Assembly: GCA_964016875.1 (NCBI GenBank)
Contig: OZ024724.1
Span: 54,624,438 to 54,688,437 of the forward strand
Origin: Fallopia convolvulus
Lineage: Eukaryota; Streptophyta; Magnoliopsida; Caryophyllales; Polygonaceae
DNA length: 64,000 bases
Direction of reading: 5' to 3'
Shown here: in pieces, positions 1 to 14,012 of the stretch
How the letters are laid out: each line of letters begins with the position of its first letter
Position numbering within the stretch: the stretch's first letter is position 1
Notes under the pieces: model-generated
Seen by the model: only the letters and a program-made list of their open reading frames with translations
What the model was told of the DNA's origin: nothing
The model's database searches: none
Translations under genes and position numbers: made by a program

Positions 1-415
1 TACACGGTACACCGCAATTACCAGGATGGAAAGAGCAACCATTTCAGTTTGTGATTCATATCCCCAAAAGTTTCACATCATTGACCACAAGTTAAAAATA
101 TATGACCCTAACTCAAATTTCTCAAGTTAGGCAAGTTTCCTGCAGTTTAGTACTTGAATGAACCAAAGTGGAGACTTCTTGGATAAAAGCCCAATAAAAT
201 GTACACGTAGTCCACTGTAACAAAAATTACATCAGTTTTACATTGAAACAGCCAGTGCAGCTCTAGTGAGCTGCTTAATCACAGCAAGCTAACCACAACT
301 GCAAGTATACAGCGACAATGCCAGCTCCAGCGCCGTTATTTATACCATGAACTACATATTGTACACCAATTTAAATTTACACGAGTTACAAAACAGATTC
401 AAGCACGAGCAAGAT
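1..415 (-). other. 3' untranslated/downstream region of the ALY gene
   Basis: This stretch lies downstream of the ALY stop codon on the minus strand and shows no long reading frame. It is AT-rich and most likely holds the 3' UTR and polyadenylation region. I could not fix the cleavage site. Confidence 0.5.
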
Positions 416-3400
416 TCAAGTGGGAACAAGTGCCAGTATCTGGTTCCGTATGATTCCCATACACTTCTGAATCTCGGCGTATATAGGAAGATTCTGTGAA
501 GTACAAGGGTGTAGACCCATGACAGCAAGATCCAATACCTGAGCAACATCAGCTGGTGGGAATTGTCGCTCTGTACATTTCTGAAATTCATAGTAGTTTT
601 TGTTTCAGAAAGAAGTATTGACGTATGTTGTATTCACAAAGAAAAAAAGCCCCAAAGACAGCAACGTTAGGCCTTAATACATTTTATCTCAATCACATCC
701 AAGGGTTTTTTTAACGTTAAAGAAGCTATATCACATGCACAGTTACATTGAAGAGGCCTAAACAAAGTTTTACTCCGTATCATCTATTACTATTAAAGCA
801 AAAGCCATTAAGCCACAGACAGTTTTGAGGGCCTTTCAGGGTACTTCTATCAACTGGGCTCTCATCAAACAAGCCAACTCTGAACCCACTAACTTCCCTT
901 CTCCCATTAAGCAAACATATGCTATTGAATAATTTGTGTATGTTTTTCACTTATTTTTTTCGTTCCCTTAGATTTGCCATACAAATATAATGTGATCTTG
1001 ATAATCGAATCATGCAGGTAAACAGTTTTAATCTAGTTGGTCTAGTACAAAAAAACAACTTAGCCTTCCAGAGTTGCCTCTCTACTTAGCCTTCTAGAGC
1101 TACAAGCCTACAAGAACAGAGATGCTACCATGGCAAATTTGTGAAAACAAAGAAGGCATTACAGTTCGGGAATGTTATGACTTATGACATTGTCTACTTA
1201 TCAACTTAAAGTGAACAGTGTCAAAACAGTATGATCCCAACCATTGGATTCTAATTTCAGTAAATATATGCCAAATTGCAGAATATGAATATTGAGAAAT
1301 TACCTGAATCATGAGCAACGTTGCCAGAGTGTTGGTGACCAGTTCTACAGGAACTTGTGGCTCAGATAAATCAGATCCTCCATTTGACTTGGAATCAGGG
1401 GTATGATCAGTAGTAGCTGATAGATTTGACAAAGTTGACGTTGATTGATTACAAGGAACAGAAGTACCATTAGCTCGATTAACTAGGGTTGCAATGCTGG
1501 AGTCATCAACAAAAAGGCGTCGACTAACAAAATCTATTGCCTCCTCAATCTTCTCAGCTGAATTAAATGCATCCTTGAATGAAGATATTGCCTAAAATAC
1601 ATTATGAAAAGTTTCAAAAACAACACTAGGAAGAGTAGTGATAGTCACATTTTGAGAATTATAAAGGAAATACTTGGCCTGGCTAAAAGTGCTTTACATA
1701 GAATTCTTTCTTGGCCTTAAAGTAGAGCCCAAAATTGAAGCTCTCGAGCTCCATTAAGGAACCTTTAGAAAAAGCAAATGTTTCTTCTTCAGGTCTTGTC
1801 AGTTTTTTCAAATAAAATTCGCTTGTAAAATATGCCAAATTTCTTTTGTTACAAACATCTCCATGATATAATTAAGAAGATTGGCTCACGTTCTCTACCA
1901 GATTGCAGCAGGTTAACAGTCTTAAAACCCAAAGAATCTAACAGCAAAACCGTACAGAATGGCAGAACATGCAAGTATCATACAAGGTTTTGATTACAAA
2001 AAAGTAGTAGCAGTTGTGCAAATATCTTTAAAATTATTGCACAGACCATCAGGATAAATATCCAGTGGCAAACATCAAGATAAGGTTACCGTAATTATTT
2101 AGTGCATTAATTCATTTAATATGTGCATCTATCTTTCTGATCTAGCTAGTTTTGAACGTTAAACTCTGGTTTAACTGCAATTGTAGCAATCATGTCCTTG
2201 ATAATATTGCACAGACCACACACCAATCAGTCAATCATTAAGAGTAATGTGCACCTATGTTACACAGAAACGGGAAACGGAAACGATATGGATACGGGGA
2301 AACATATCATTTACATAATTTTACACTAAGAACGAGTTTCCATGTTTCCGACACAAAACAGAAACGGGAAACGCTACCTTGTTGGAGTTTCCGGTAACAT
2401 AGATGTGCACCAAAAAAGTAAATTCAGAATTCTGATCTTGAATTGCAAACTATACAGATCATATAAAAAATCACACAAAGAAAGTGGTGAATTCATCCAT
2501 CTTTAACCATCATTTGTACACAGGATGCTATTTCAATGTCCAGATTTTTTTGTCTAAAAATATAAAAAAAATGTTTGTTAGGTTGAACAGATGATAAGTT
2601 TTCATAACCTAGTCAATGTAGCTTGCACGTAAGTTACATTTAAGAATTCTCTGGATTTATGTTAATAGTATTCCTACAATCCTGTTCTGATGACTGCTTT
2701 TTGGTCAGATGTTCTAATGATTGCTTGATTGACAAAATTATACTGATTTCAGCAAGCTTGAGTCTATTATCAAGATTTTTCTTGTACCCCCTGAATCAAT
2801 TGTTTTCCTTTCTAACATTAATTTACTGTAATCTTCCAAAATTCTACTTCTCCAAGTATTTCCCCATTTCATTACTTCCTTAAACCCTGATTTCTAGAGC
2901 CACCCTAGACGAGAAACAACCAAGTGCAAACTTCAGATCTCTAGATTTACAAGGTTTACTATTACAGCAATCAATTATTTTCTAAGCATGGAATATGAAT
3001 ATCCTCTAAAGAATAAACTCCAATGTCCATGAGAAGTCAACATTGCTAATGCATAAAATACCATTCTGCCATGAAAGAAGATTAGATACTGCATGCACAT
3101 CCTAAAACAACAGTAGTTTACTAACACTAAGAACATCAGATGCAAAGGTTGTATACCTGCATCGCTGCATCAACCATTTTCCGGGCTTTAATTCTTGAAG
3201 TTTCAACAATTTCAGAAACATGAGATGCCGACTCTTGAGCATCTAATTTAGAGCAACCAAAAGTAACAAGGCCACGGTCATCTAGACCAGCTATTGCCTT
3301 GTATGGAAGTTGTGGAATGTTCCCTTGATATGTATTTCGCTGCCTTAAGCTGCGCAAAGCACATGAAACCTACAGATGAAAACAGCATATTAAGACCATC

Positions 3401-6400
3401 CAGATGATTGAATGTGAAATAAGAGAGTAAGTGTGTATACACACATCTAATAATTGAACTCAATGAAAATGACATCTGCACTAAGCCAAAATATGTGAAT
3501 TTCTAAATAAGTTAGTTTCATATTCCTTGTATGTTTGTTTCTTTTTCTAGGATTGCGGGATGATAAAGTAGAAGAAAAGAAGTAACTTGCCTGCTCAAAG
3601 ACTTCATCTAATTGCACAAGCACTGCTGCATATTGTTTTTTAAAAGAATCCACATCTCTGAGGGAGTATTCTTCAGACACGTCATCATTCATGCGCTTCA
3701 GCTCAGTCACCAAAGCGTTCTACAAATAAATATATAATTGAGTGGGTAGACCCTACCTTGAAATAATCTTAGGAAATGAATACCAGACACTCATGCTTCA
3801 AGCACAAGAAAAATACTGAAAACAAACCTTTCTATCAAGAGCACGAGACAGCTCTGCCAAAGCTCGGATGTCAGCTTCCTTTGCTTGCATCTGGGACATA
3901 ATAGATGGATGAGAAACTACAGCATGTTGGGGACTAACCACTTCCCCATGCCCAAACTTTATTTGTGAGGTTGGACTTGTTACAGCCTCCTGGGAAATAA
4001 ATATATATATTACACGATTGCAGCACAATGTTAATCATTATAGAATAGAATGATAGATTGTCAGTCCTATAAACAGAAAAAACTCCAGAAATACACGTAT
4101 GTAGCAGATACCAATTTGTGTGCAAATAAACAATTCCCATAGCTAATCAGATACATATTTACCGTAAAAAAAATGAACAAAGCAGCAGGACATATTTACC
4201 TTTCCCTGGAGTAATAAATTATTATTAGGAATAGATGTTGGGTCATAAGAGTGGCCATCTACGTTCTCCATCTTTCTGATCGGAGCAAATGTGATGTACT
4301 CTTTTTTCCTATCTTCTGTCTGATCAATAGTATGGTATTTTAATGGCTCCAAGAACAAATCAGCAGCAAAATTGTTCCTGCTAAGATATACAGGCATGTT
4401 TTCGGATGGATTCAAGGGCATGCAATCAATGTCCTGTACAGCATGTCAACAACAACAACGACAAAAACAGCAACTTAAGAAAATGCATATTGAAGAGAGC
4501 AATAAAATTGCGAGAAGTAGCGGAAATTAGCTTCTAAATGGTTGAATATAGAACTCTTAACAGCATAATTTCTTCCATGATCGGAATATGATTCAAGATT
4601 AAGTGTAGTGTCTTTAAATATGGTGGGGAGTTAGAAAATTTATTCAGACAAAAAAAGATTAGGGATATGACAGTACAATACAATAATGTGAGGTGAATCT
4701 AACACCTCAAATTCATTCAGATTTCATGAAGCATCTCAAATGAGAGTTACCACTTGGTATATTTATCCATCAGATATAATAGAAATCAAAGAGAAACTTG
4801 AGACATCTGTGTCGGAAACATCTGATAGGTCAAAACCTTCTAGGGCCTGTTTGGTACGATTCCAGGAATATGGTTGGGAGCTGATTGATTCTTGATGATT
4901 GATATCTGGCTAGATATGCCGATATAGAAATGAAAAATATTTGAAACTCGTGCCTACCCCACCCACTACATAGAATTGCCCCTTCCAATTCTTCTCCCTC
5001 TGTCCCTCACAGTGTGAGCAGGATACAGAAGAAAAAGAAGAGTGTGAGGCTCACACTGTCTGTTTTCTTCTGTATCCTGCTCAAATCCACTAGTAAGCGT
5101 GAAGATCAATTTCGCATCCAGCCCATACCTCTATTTCGTTCGATTTTGCCACCAACACAGAAGCTTGGTACAAATTCAAAGGGAGAAGGATCCATATCTG
5201 TGAGTGGCAGCCGGGCGGTGAGAGAAATACAGCCACACACATAGGACAGAGGAAAGCAAGCGTGATGATGGAGCAAGAGGAAGAAGTACAGTGAATTGAA
5301 AACATGGAATCAATCAACCCAGACATTTGGGTACGGAATGAACTCCGGAATGTTTTGAGGGAATGAGTGATTCCCCAGAAATCATCCATCCCTGAAAGTT
5401 CTGTGAAACCTAACATGGCTATGGGAGGAGTATGGCACCAAACGGGCCCCGAAAGAGATTTCAGACAAGCAGGCTCAAGGACCGTGGAAGACCTTTTCAT
5501 AACTAGTTCATTCTTCTCTTGCTTAACTTCTTTCACAATTTGTTTTTTCACATTAACTTTTTATCTCATATTATTGCAATCCATTAGTTGATAGAACCAT
5601 ATAATTCCACAATCACAGGGCACACAAATAATAAACAAGTTATATGCATTAGGTGTGCATTGATCAAAATGCAAAAAAGGGGGAAAAGCTTTTAAATTGA
5701 AATTTGTCTAGATTGGGAAATTACCATAACAAATTCAACACCTAGTTCAGGACGGTCAAATCGAATCCGGCATCTGTCGTGATCAACTGTTAGTACACTA
5801 CCATTGTGAATCTCTCTAGTCCTTGGATGAATGGCAATGACACGCTGTGCCACTGTTAAAGGCCGAGCTAAATCAGTAGGAAGCCCTTCCCTAGTACCAT
5901 TTCGAAGCTCACTGTAGTGAGTTCTTACAGAATAACGATAGGAATAGAGCTTTTCTTTCTCTTCCTTTAAAAATTGTGCTGAGAATCTTCTTGGTTTGCC
6001 TAGGGAACTGTAACCAATGAAGATCCAAGATCAATCAAGTAATCAGCAATACAAGCAATAGTAATGATATCATTCCAAGACTGAACAAAGAACTTTCAGG
6101 GAATGGGAATACCTTCGTATGACACCCCATTCAACACGCGTCAATCTTGGAACATGTCCCAAGCCAACATGGTAAAGGTATTCCACAAACTCACTTTTAG
6201 CAAACCATGGAAAGTCTATAGCACTATAAAACCACTCAAAAGCACACCATCTCCGTGCAAGACCATTTGACAGGCAATTAGAAAGACTTTCCTGCCAAAG
6301 CGTGAATAAGAATAGTCAAACATATAATAAATACACTATAACAATAAGAAATGAACAGTTGAACACACATCTATGATTATTAGAATCTGGATTTTGGAGA

Positions 6401-9400
6401 GAAAGGTTTAACCTTGAGACTAAGTTGCTTGTCATGGAGCAAATGTGTGGATATTTTGGACTGATCTTTTATATGAGATTCAGAAATTTTTAAACCCCTT
6501 GAATTTCTCTGAATCTTAACACTGTTCGCCTTACGTCTGCTTTTGGATTTAGCTGATAAGATGACATCATCAAGAGCAGTAGCCTGTAAAGAAGGTACAA
6601 CTGAATCATCTCCGTCCCTTTTGAGATCAGCACTTGAAGAAGAATGTTCAGAAATTCTGCCCAGTTGTCCTGCTTGTGGCTGAGAAGGAATAGAAGAACG
6701 TCTATTTCTACTCCCAGACTTTTTAACATTATCAGAAAGCTATAAATATGCAAAAACAGGATCAGTTTCAAAATACAAACTAACAAGACATGCAAGCTAA
6801 TAGATAGTGGGCACTTGGTAGCATCCATATCTTCTGCTTGCAACTACTAAAAAAGTTAAAAAGAAAATTCTTACATAATCAATAATCTCCTTCATGCAGG
6901 TAGCACAAAAATGCAATAATAGATCGCGCAGCACAAAAACAACTCATAAATTTAAGACAACAAACAAGCATTCTTTTTGTGCATATGGGAGTAATTTTAC
7001 CTCATTTTTCGGATTCTGAATGGCACTAGATTTGGTTTGGGCATCAGATGTTAGCATCTGTAAGCATGTAGTATTTATTAGGCTTGTCTACTTGAACAAG
7101 AAATGAGCTGTTCAAGCCAAAGGTCACTAAGAAGAATACACAGCATAACATCAAAACGTATATCTTCACCTTGGGTGCTGGAGACTTTTGCTTTCTTTTT
7201 CTGGTGCTTGCTTCAGGTGCAATATTGCCTTCCTTAGGTGAGGTTCTTCCAAGTTTTGATGATCTGAACTCAGACAATTTATCTCCTTTCTTTTCAGTTT
7301 GAGGACGTGCCAGGAGAGCTTCCTTTCTACTAGAAGTTACTTTTTCCTCAACTGACAAATTTTCTGGATACATGTCAAATAGGATACAGTTTAGATTTCA
7401 GTATTTGATCATGAATCCAGATAGATACAACAAAGTGAAAAAATCTAGTCAATGAAGACACAGCATATAAAACATGCTTCGTTTAAGTTCACCTGAAGAA
7501 GAAAATCTGATGCACCAAAATTTAGGCCAAAAATGACAAACAAGATCAATTACTTGCAAGAGTACATATAATGCAAAAATAATAACACGGATTGTAAAGT
7601 AATTAACAAAGCTAAACAAGGAGGAGATATAAGTTGAACCAATGATTTATCTGCTCCAACAACAACAGCAGATAGATTACCTGTTTCAGTGTTTGTCGGC
7701 ATCATGAGAGACAAATCTGCTAATGTTTGCAAGGCATCAAAGGCTGAGCCTTCATCTATGTCACGAAGTCAAAACATGTCCAGATTAGCAAATTGGAATT
7801 GAAACGATGTTTTTGCAAAATAGCATCATAAAAGATGTGGAAAAAAATGTGGGAAGATTAGGAAGAAGCAAAGAAATAAGAGAATAAGCTCGAACACTAG
7901 ATTTTTCTGACAGAGTGATGTATAACTCTTCAAATTGCAATTCTGCAATCATACAATGACTGACGTAGTATTTTTGAAATATAAAAATAAAAACACTATC
8001 TTGTTATTTTCACATATTTCATCAATTCAGCATAATGTTAATCAAAAAACGATTACATAAAGTGTATAATAAATCCATATATAACTATAAGAAAAATGTT
8101 AAAAGTAAAAACATAAAGGAAGAAATCCTAAACTAGGTAAAAATGGTGAATTCAAATTTTAATTTCACATGAATTCACCAAAATCAATAAAATTTAGTTG
8201 ATAACAGAAAGGTTAATATCTTCAGTGGAATATAGGACGAGATAAATCAAATAAATCAGATGAAATTAGACAGAAGCACAAACAAAGTATTAATCAGGTA
8301 AGAAAAATACGTCCACAAATTAACAAGAGGCATCCAGTCAAATTTCTCAAGTATTAATGCTACAACGTAGAAAATTATGCAGATTGAAAGCAACTTGAAC
8401 TCCAGAGAAAAAATAGTAAAGACGGGTCAACAAAAACTACAGTTTTCATCAGGAAAGACATAAAGCAAACAGATTAAGGAGAGGCATAGAATACATTTAA
8501 AAATTAAAAGGAACAAGAACCCTGGAGAAGAGATAAACTCCATGTGGAAGAATGTCATACCTCTTCCAAATAGGACCTTTTTGCTCTTCTTCTTAGGACC
8601 AAATGAACAGCCAACAGCAGCATCTGCGACATCATGGCCCAGTTTCCTTTTAGCACCTGAGACCCTTTGTCCTTCCTCAGTCCCACTGCAAGCTTCCTTG
8701 ACATCATCAGCATGATAACTTTTCATTTCAATACCTTCATGCTTTCTTCCAGACCACTTCTTGCCTTTCTGCTGAACAACTGCTGCACTGACACCTTTTC
8801 TATTACTGAAGTAAGATCTACCAGGATAATCTCTATTATCTGCTTCTGTGCTTCCCAAGCTTCCTTCACCTCCATCATCACCCACTCGGTTCCCAAAATC
8901 TTTCCCGCTAGTCATCTCTGATTCAGAACACTAATTCCAGGAAAAAAAACTAACGGATTATTAAAATAAAAATGAAACAAAATAAAAAAACTATATATAG
9001 GTAGAGAGCAAAGTCAGTCCTATTATCACCTCCTTCCTCTTGCTTGGTGTATAAGAGACTTGAGGAGAGCCACCCCTGTGGGAAGCCTCTGCCAATACTA
9101 ATGCTACCTCATGAGCAACATCATCGTCGTCAGCATCTACCTTCACTCTTTTCCCATAACGTGATGGAGAAATGTATTTTTCCGTGATATCATAAGTATA
9201 TTTTACAGGGACACGAGGCGTTCTTTTCCCCACTGCACGAGGTTGGCTTCCTGAATCATAACCGTATCATGTTTTTCAATTCGAAATTGGAAGAAGAAAG
9301 CAAAATCAGATCCAAAAGAATGACCTTCTAAGAACATTCACATATATGGGAGTGAGATAAGAATAAGACTTGCCTCCAGAACGCTTCTTTTTCAGTAAAG

Positions 9401-11744
9401 ATAAGCAACCATATCGAGATGTAAATGACTGTGAGATATCTGCAGGTCCATCACTTCTTTTGGCTGCATCAGAAAGCAATTTTCCATGGGTGCGTTTTTG
9501 AGGCTTTTGTATTGCTCCAATTCCATCATTGCTTTCTTGTTCACTATCACTTCCCTCCTGCTACATAAGAGCAACACTTTTATATGATGTGCCAAATAAA
9601 AATTGGAAAGGTTGCCAAATCTAGATGCAAGCAAGTACAATTAGATAATTTTCCTTTAGCGAGAATACTGTTGCCTCAATGATACAAACAGACCAAAGTG
9701 TCAATACTTATTAAGGTTGTAGGTTATAGGACTTTGGTAGGATTCTGAAAAGGACTGACTTGTAAGGGAAACAAAGATTCCAGAAATAGCATATTAACCA
9801 CTTTTCATTTCATTAAGCTCTTAGGTCAGATAGGTTTAGACCTAAAGAAAAAGAGCTCCAGTACAATTTGCGCAAAAATAAATTATAAGATTATCCTGGA
9901 ACCCTTCTCTCAAAATGATACAAAGACTGCCATAAATACTATCCCGGTTTGTATTCCCCTTGTACATGAAATCACAAGTATACGATAGAATTAAACAGAA
10001 TTTTTATCTCACCAGGTTTGAGTAATGATCAGTCATCATTGCTATTAATCCAACCACAGAAGCAGTACCCTCCGGAAGTGACAAATAAGCCTGAGAAAAC
10101 AATTTTTTTTAGAAGGAGAAGCAATACAGTTGAGAAAATACAGTACAAGAATTGACAAGTACAAATTGGAAAACTACCACTTGTGTCAAATCCAATCAGC
10201 AATGTGATAATATACAGAGGCTGTCAAGTTGGCCCATAAAAGCAAACAACATACTGCTCTCAGAATGAAATATTAACATATTTTATGACATATTCCAGAT
10301 CCTTTGTAGGCAATTCTTAATTAATGAAGCATAAAGATTTCTACCAAAGTGCATAAAACTATATTAAGCTGCAGCAAAAGAATAAAGAATGCCATAGCTG
10401 CTTCAAATGGGAAAAGAGAGAAGAAAGGAAACATGTTAACAGAAGAAAAAGGATTAGATCAAGGAGAAGAATGATGTCTAGAAGCTCTTATATAGATCTC
10501 AACCAAAGAGTAGCAATGGCACTTGCTTACACCAAAATTGGTCCAAATCTAGGACTCGATTTGATAGAATCTCCTCTTGGAAACACGACAGTTTGTGGCA
10601 AGCGGCTACTAATGCCTAAAGTAACTAAAATACAGTTGAACAAAGGTTCCTAGACAAAACAATGGAATTCTATCAAATTTGTAAATTTTCCACATACATA
10701 ATTCCTCTGCAAATTGAATTCAATTGTAGCTTCAAGTAATGATGAGAGTTAACAACATGATGATAAAAGTCATCTCACCCTATTCATGGTATAAATGGAT
10801 TCCGCCATTTCCGCAGTTCGGTTGCGAACAGCAGTGGCTACCTGTTAAATCCATGATATGTAAAAATATTTAAATATATGAACTGAATAAAAATAAAAGG
10901 GCTCCAGATAGAGGCTGTAATGCAAGCAACTGCATACAGACCTGAACATTTAAATGCAATGGCCAAAAGGCCAGAAAACTGACCTTCTTCCAATCTTTCC
11001 CATACTTGCGGTATGCATCATAGAAACGTTGAAGTTCCTCTTTATTCCATTTTGGACCTAACATGTCAGATAACTTCTTCTTCTTCTGAAAATCATGAAG
11101 AAGCAAATATACAACAAAATTCAGAAAAAAAATATATCAAAACATCAAGAATTGTTAAAAAAGAGAGAGGAAATATCACTTCAAGATCAACATATCTTCA
11201 CATAGATGCCACGGAACTTAGCTCTTATGTACTCTAACAACAAAATTGACCCAGTGAGGTTCCGTTACAGCGGAATCTGGGGGGTCAAGATGGGGGTACT
11301 CTAAATTTAAAAAAAAAATGAGCTATTTTGTACTCTAAATTCAAAAAACAAATTGGGCTAGGTTACCGATCCCTAGTTACAAGCTTCTTGAAAGCATAAT
11401 GTTTAAATTTAGCCAAAATACATGCTGAAGTTTCATCAGATGCAAATACCCAATTTTCATAGTGACCTAGTCAGGTACATTTGACAAGACAATTTCAATA
11501 TAGACATCATTTTTATGTAATAACAATACAGTCATAGACAACAATCTACAGAATCACCAGCACAACATTTGAATAGGAAAAATTAATACAGATTTCAGCA
11601 GTCAGTTAAATCATTCATGCTAACAGAGCGTGCACATACCCGTTGCCTACTCTTGTTAGAAGCATCCCCATATTTGGCAGGAGAGTCCTCACTTGAGTGA
11701 GCAAAGCGCTTATTTACGCTCCGAGATTTTCTTGTGGGCGCCAT
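416..11744 (-). CDS. ALY: ALWAYS EARLY (LIN-9-like) DREAM/MuvB complex protein, 19 exons
   Basis: Complete gene of 1,142 codons, close to Arabidopsis ALY3. Coding exons in gene order: 11640-11744, 10984-11085, 10779-10841, 10013-10090, 9374-9557, 9030-9250, 8561-8930, 7681-7755, 7170-7363, 7001-7057, 6413-6739, 6113-6291, 5725-6007, 4200-4433, 3828-3989, 3591-3719, 3157-3369, 1304-1591, 416-580. All phases join in frame. A SANT/Myb-like domain lies at about residues 40-86 (PKWNKEELQRFYDAYRKYG, then the DWKK/VATAVRNRT junction). The DIRP domain, diagnostic of the LIN-9/Mip130/ALY family, is at about residues 605-705 (DFPWFAKSEFVEYL, LGKPRRFSAQFL, YRYSVRTHYSELR). The C-terminus ends with a conserved helix (LPIYAEIQKCMGIIRNQIL). 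The family is nuclear and belongs to the MuvB core that works with E2F, RB and MYB3R in cell-cycle-linked repression. Introns after exons 5 and 16 use GC donors. The exon 7 acceptor (8930 versus 8915) is the least certain boundary; both keep the frame. Confidence 0.93.
2249..2410. mobile_element. MITE-like insertion in ALY intron 17
   Basis: A 162-bp unit is bounded by matching inverted ends: gtgcacctatgttac on the left and, on the other strand, gtgcacatctatgttac on the right. Both ends continue inward into purine-rich GGAAAC motifs. It is non-coding and lies between exons 17 and 18. The family is not identified; the shared gtgcac tips are palindromic and may be duplicated target rather than element. 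Confidence 0.5.
4843..5449. mobile_element. MITE/TIR-type insertion in ALY intron 13
   Basis: A 607-bp unit begins agggcctgtttggtac. It ends in the inverse of that motif (on the other strand GGGCCCGTTTGGTGCC). This layout is typical of PIF/Harbinger-like or hAT-like MITEs. Its ORFs overlap one another and resemble nothing. A strong hairpin lies inside it (see the repeat at 5016-5082). I saw no clear target-site duplication. Confidence 0.5.
5016..5082. repeat. 33-bp inverted repeat with a 1-nt loop
   Basis: The left arm 5016-5048 (starting gagcaggatacagaagaaaa) is mirrored by the right arm 5050-5082, with about 29 of 33 positions pairing. The transcript of either strand would fold into a long hairpin inside ALY intron 13. 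Confidence 0.85.
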
Positions 11745-12760
11745 GGAGAGTACCGATTACCCAGCTGCTAGCTCACCTAGAAAAACAAGAACAAAGCAAC
11801 GGAAATTCTCATCAATGGCATTATTAAGTACATGCACAAATTATAAGATAGAAGAAAAGAAAATCTAATTGAAATAAGATGACTAAGCAGCTATTATATG
11901 CCATGCAATTGAAGATAACTCGGATTAATCTATGATAATTCAATTGAAAAAATGTTAGTCACTTTCTGCCCTCCTAAGGCTGTGATTACGGTAGTAGTAC
12001 GTCTAAAGCAATTGCTAATTGATTTGATAATTTACACGAGCTACTAATGTAAGATTGCCATGTGCCCATGTAAACTGTTGATAATCTTCTAAAAATTCAG
12101 TTTGTAGAAATGTTTCGAACCAAATCAACAAATAATACAGCATCTTAGAAAACAATATTCAGCAACGAGGGGATGAAAATCTTTCAAAGCACTTCCGATA
12201 GACCCTAGTTGACCGCCACCAGTGCAAGATCCCCCAAACGTATTGAAAAACTGAAATCAGACAAATTTCAAATATTAAAAACTGCTACAGAGCCTAATTT
12301 GATCAAATTCAACCCGAAAGCACTCCAGGTGCACGAATTTGGGCAAAGTAAGCCAGGAAAAACCTCAAGAGTGAAATTGAAACCTAGTAGTTGAGCAGTG
12401 ATCGCGAAAACCCTTGGAAATTCAACTCAAACCCCTAAGTGCAAAATGCAAGGAAAAAAAATACCTGATTTGAGCACCCGGCTGACCGAAATCGTACTTC
12501 CTCTGAACAAAAGCCGAAATCAATTGAGACGGAAAGAGCAAGTGGTGGTTAGATAAAGAGGAACCAATGGAGACGAAGAAGATTCGTGGAGGATTGTGAG
12601 CGGAAGAGACAGTGAATTCGCGGATTCTGAAGATTGAAGAGTGTAATTTGGAGGCGAGACCGCGAAAACTTCAAACAATGGCCTCGGCAAAAATTTGGCT
12701 CAGCGTTGCTTCTCTCTCTATTTCTGTGTCTCAAACTCTCAATTGAAATTTCCAACTTTT
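11745..12760 (-). other. ALY 5' UTR with a leader intron
   Basis: Just upstream of the ALY ATG there is an acceptor (CTAG then GTGAGC) giving a short UTR piece at 11745-11776. A matching donor (AATCAG then GTATTT) sits at 12465/12464. This implies a leader intron of about 688 bp at 11777-12464 and a first non-coding exon from 12465 to roughly 12760. No strong TATA box is visible, so the transcription start is a guess. Small ORFs in this stretch do not show coding character. Confidence 0.6.
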
Positions 12761-13560
12761 TAATTTAAATTTTTTTTATTCGCTTCGTAATTGAGAATAA
12801 GGAAAGTGGAGCATGATTTTTTTTGCTTAGAGAGTGAGCAGCGGCATATCTCAGCCGTCAACGTGGCAGATCGGAGAAAGGTAAGTGTTTGATGATCTAC
12901 TATTAACGGTCAAAACTCAAAACAATATGCTAGCTTGCATCTATTTTTTTCAGAGCTAGTAATATATTCGTTGTAACTTGTAACAGAACAATTGAAGGTA
13001 ATAAAATATTAAATAAATAAACGGTTTTTTTAAGATTAAGCATATTATACAAGGAAACTAAAATCCTATTAGAAAATTAATGTACCCTTTTAAAAAAATT
13101 AATTAATTCTAAATAAATTAAACTTACAAAATATTATCATTTTAAGAAAAATCGATAAATAAATGTACGTATTCCCTCCTTTCATAATGATTATTATTTT
13201 AGTTTTAGGCAAAAAATTTTAAAAATATAAAAATTGGACCAAATTATCCTTGTGATTAATCCATATAAATTGACGTTTTATGGGAATATGTTGTTTTAAA
13301 ATGTAGATAAACCCATTTTTTAATTGAATAAGATATAATTGAATTTTTTTTGACAAATTAGCTTAAATAACAAATATTTTGTAACAAAAAAACAAGGCTA
13401 AAATGACAAACATTATGAAATAATGGAAGTAAGAGTATAGTTCTTAGATTTTAGGTTGATTTTGATTATTAATATGAAAATTTGTTACTTGTAAGTGGAT
13501 GACTACATGAGAGTAATAATTTACATGATGTTGGGAAATGGTGGTAAATATTAATCGATG
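12761..13560. other. AT-rich intergenic DNA upstream of ALY
   Basis: Very AT-rich sequence with runs of A and T and no convincing reading frame. It probably contains the ALY promoter at its left side. I see no identifiable motif or mobile element until the GGGTC-rich stretch near 13565. Confidence 0.5.
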
Positions 13561-13561
13561 G

Positions 13562-14012
13562 TGGACCTTGTCAATTGGGAGGGGTCGGGCGGGTTCGGGT
13601 TCAGTTATTTCGGGTTCGATTTTGTTATGAATCACGGGTTAATTAGGTCGAGTTTTAGCGGGTTTTCGGTCGGGTCTGGTTGACCAGCGAGTCTTAAATA
13701 CCTTTTTTATGATTATTAAAATTAAATTTTCATTAAATAATAATATTTAATTATAATATATTATTTTTATTTATTTTAATAATAAAATATATTATAAGTT
13801 TCAAAATAAATTTTATAAATTACATAAATATATTAAATCAGTCAACCCAACAGGTTTCGGGTTTTATCGGGTTTGGTTCATTTCGGGTTTCGAGTTCTAT
13901 TGGGTTCGGTTCATTTCTGGTTTCGGATTCAAATTTTCAAGTCTTGACCCTAAAATTATCGGACAGTTTGGGTCGAGTTTGCAGGTTAGGTCAGCTTTTG
14001 ACAGCTCTAATA
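13562..14012. mobile_element. Decayed hAT-like MITE with degenerate GGGTTCGGGT subterminal repeats
   Basis: The left end reads ccttgtcaattggg followed by repeated cgggttcggg motifs. The right end reads gtcagcttttgacagctcta, whose reverse complement is the common plant hAT-MITE tip TAGAGCTGTCAAAAGC. The interior is a long AT-rich block flanked by these GGGT-rich arms. The left tip is degraded and a clear 8-bp duplication is not visible, so the edges are approximate. Confidence 0.45.
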
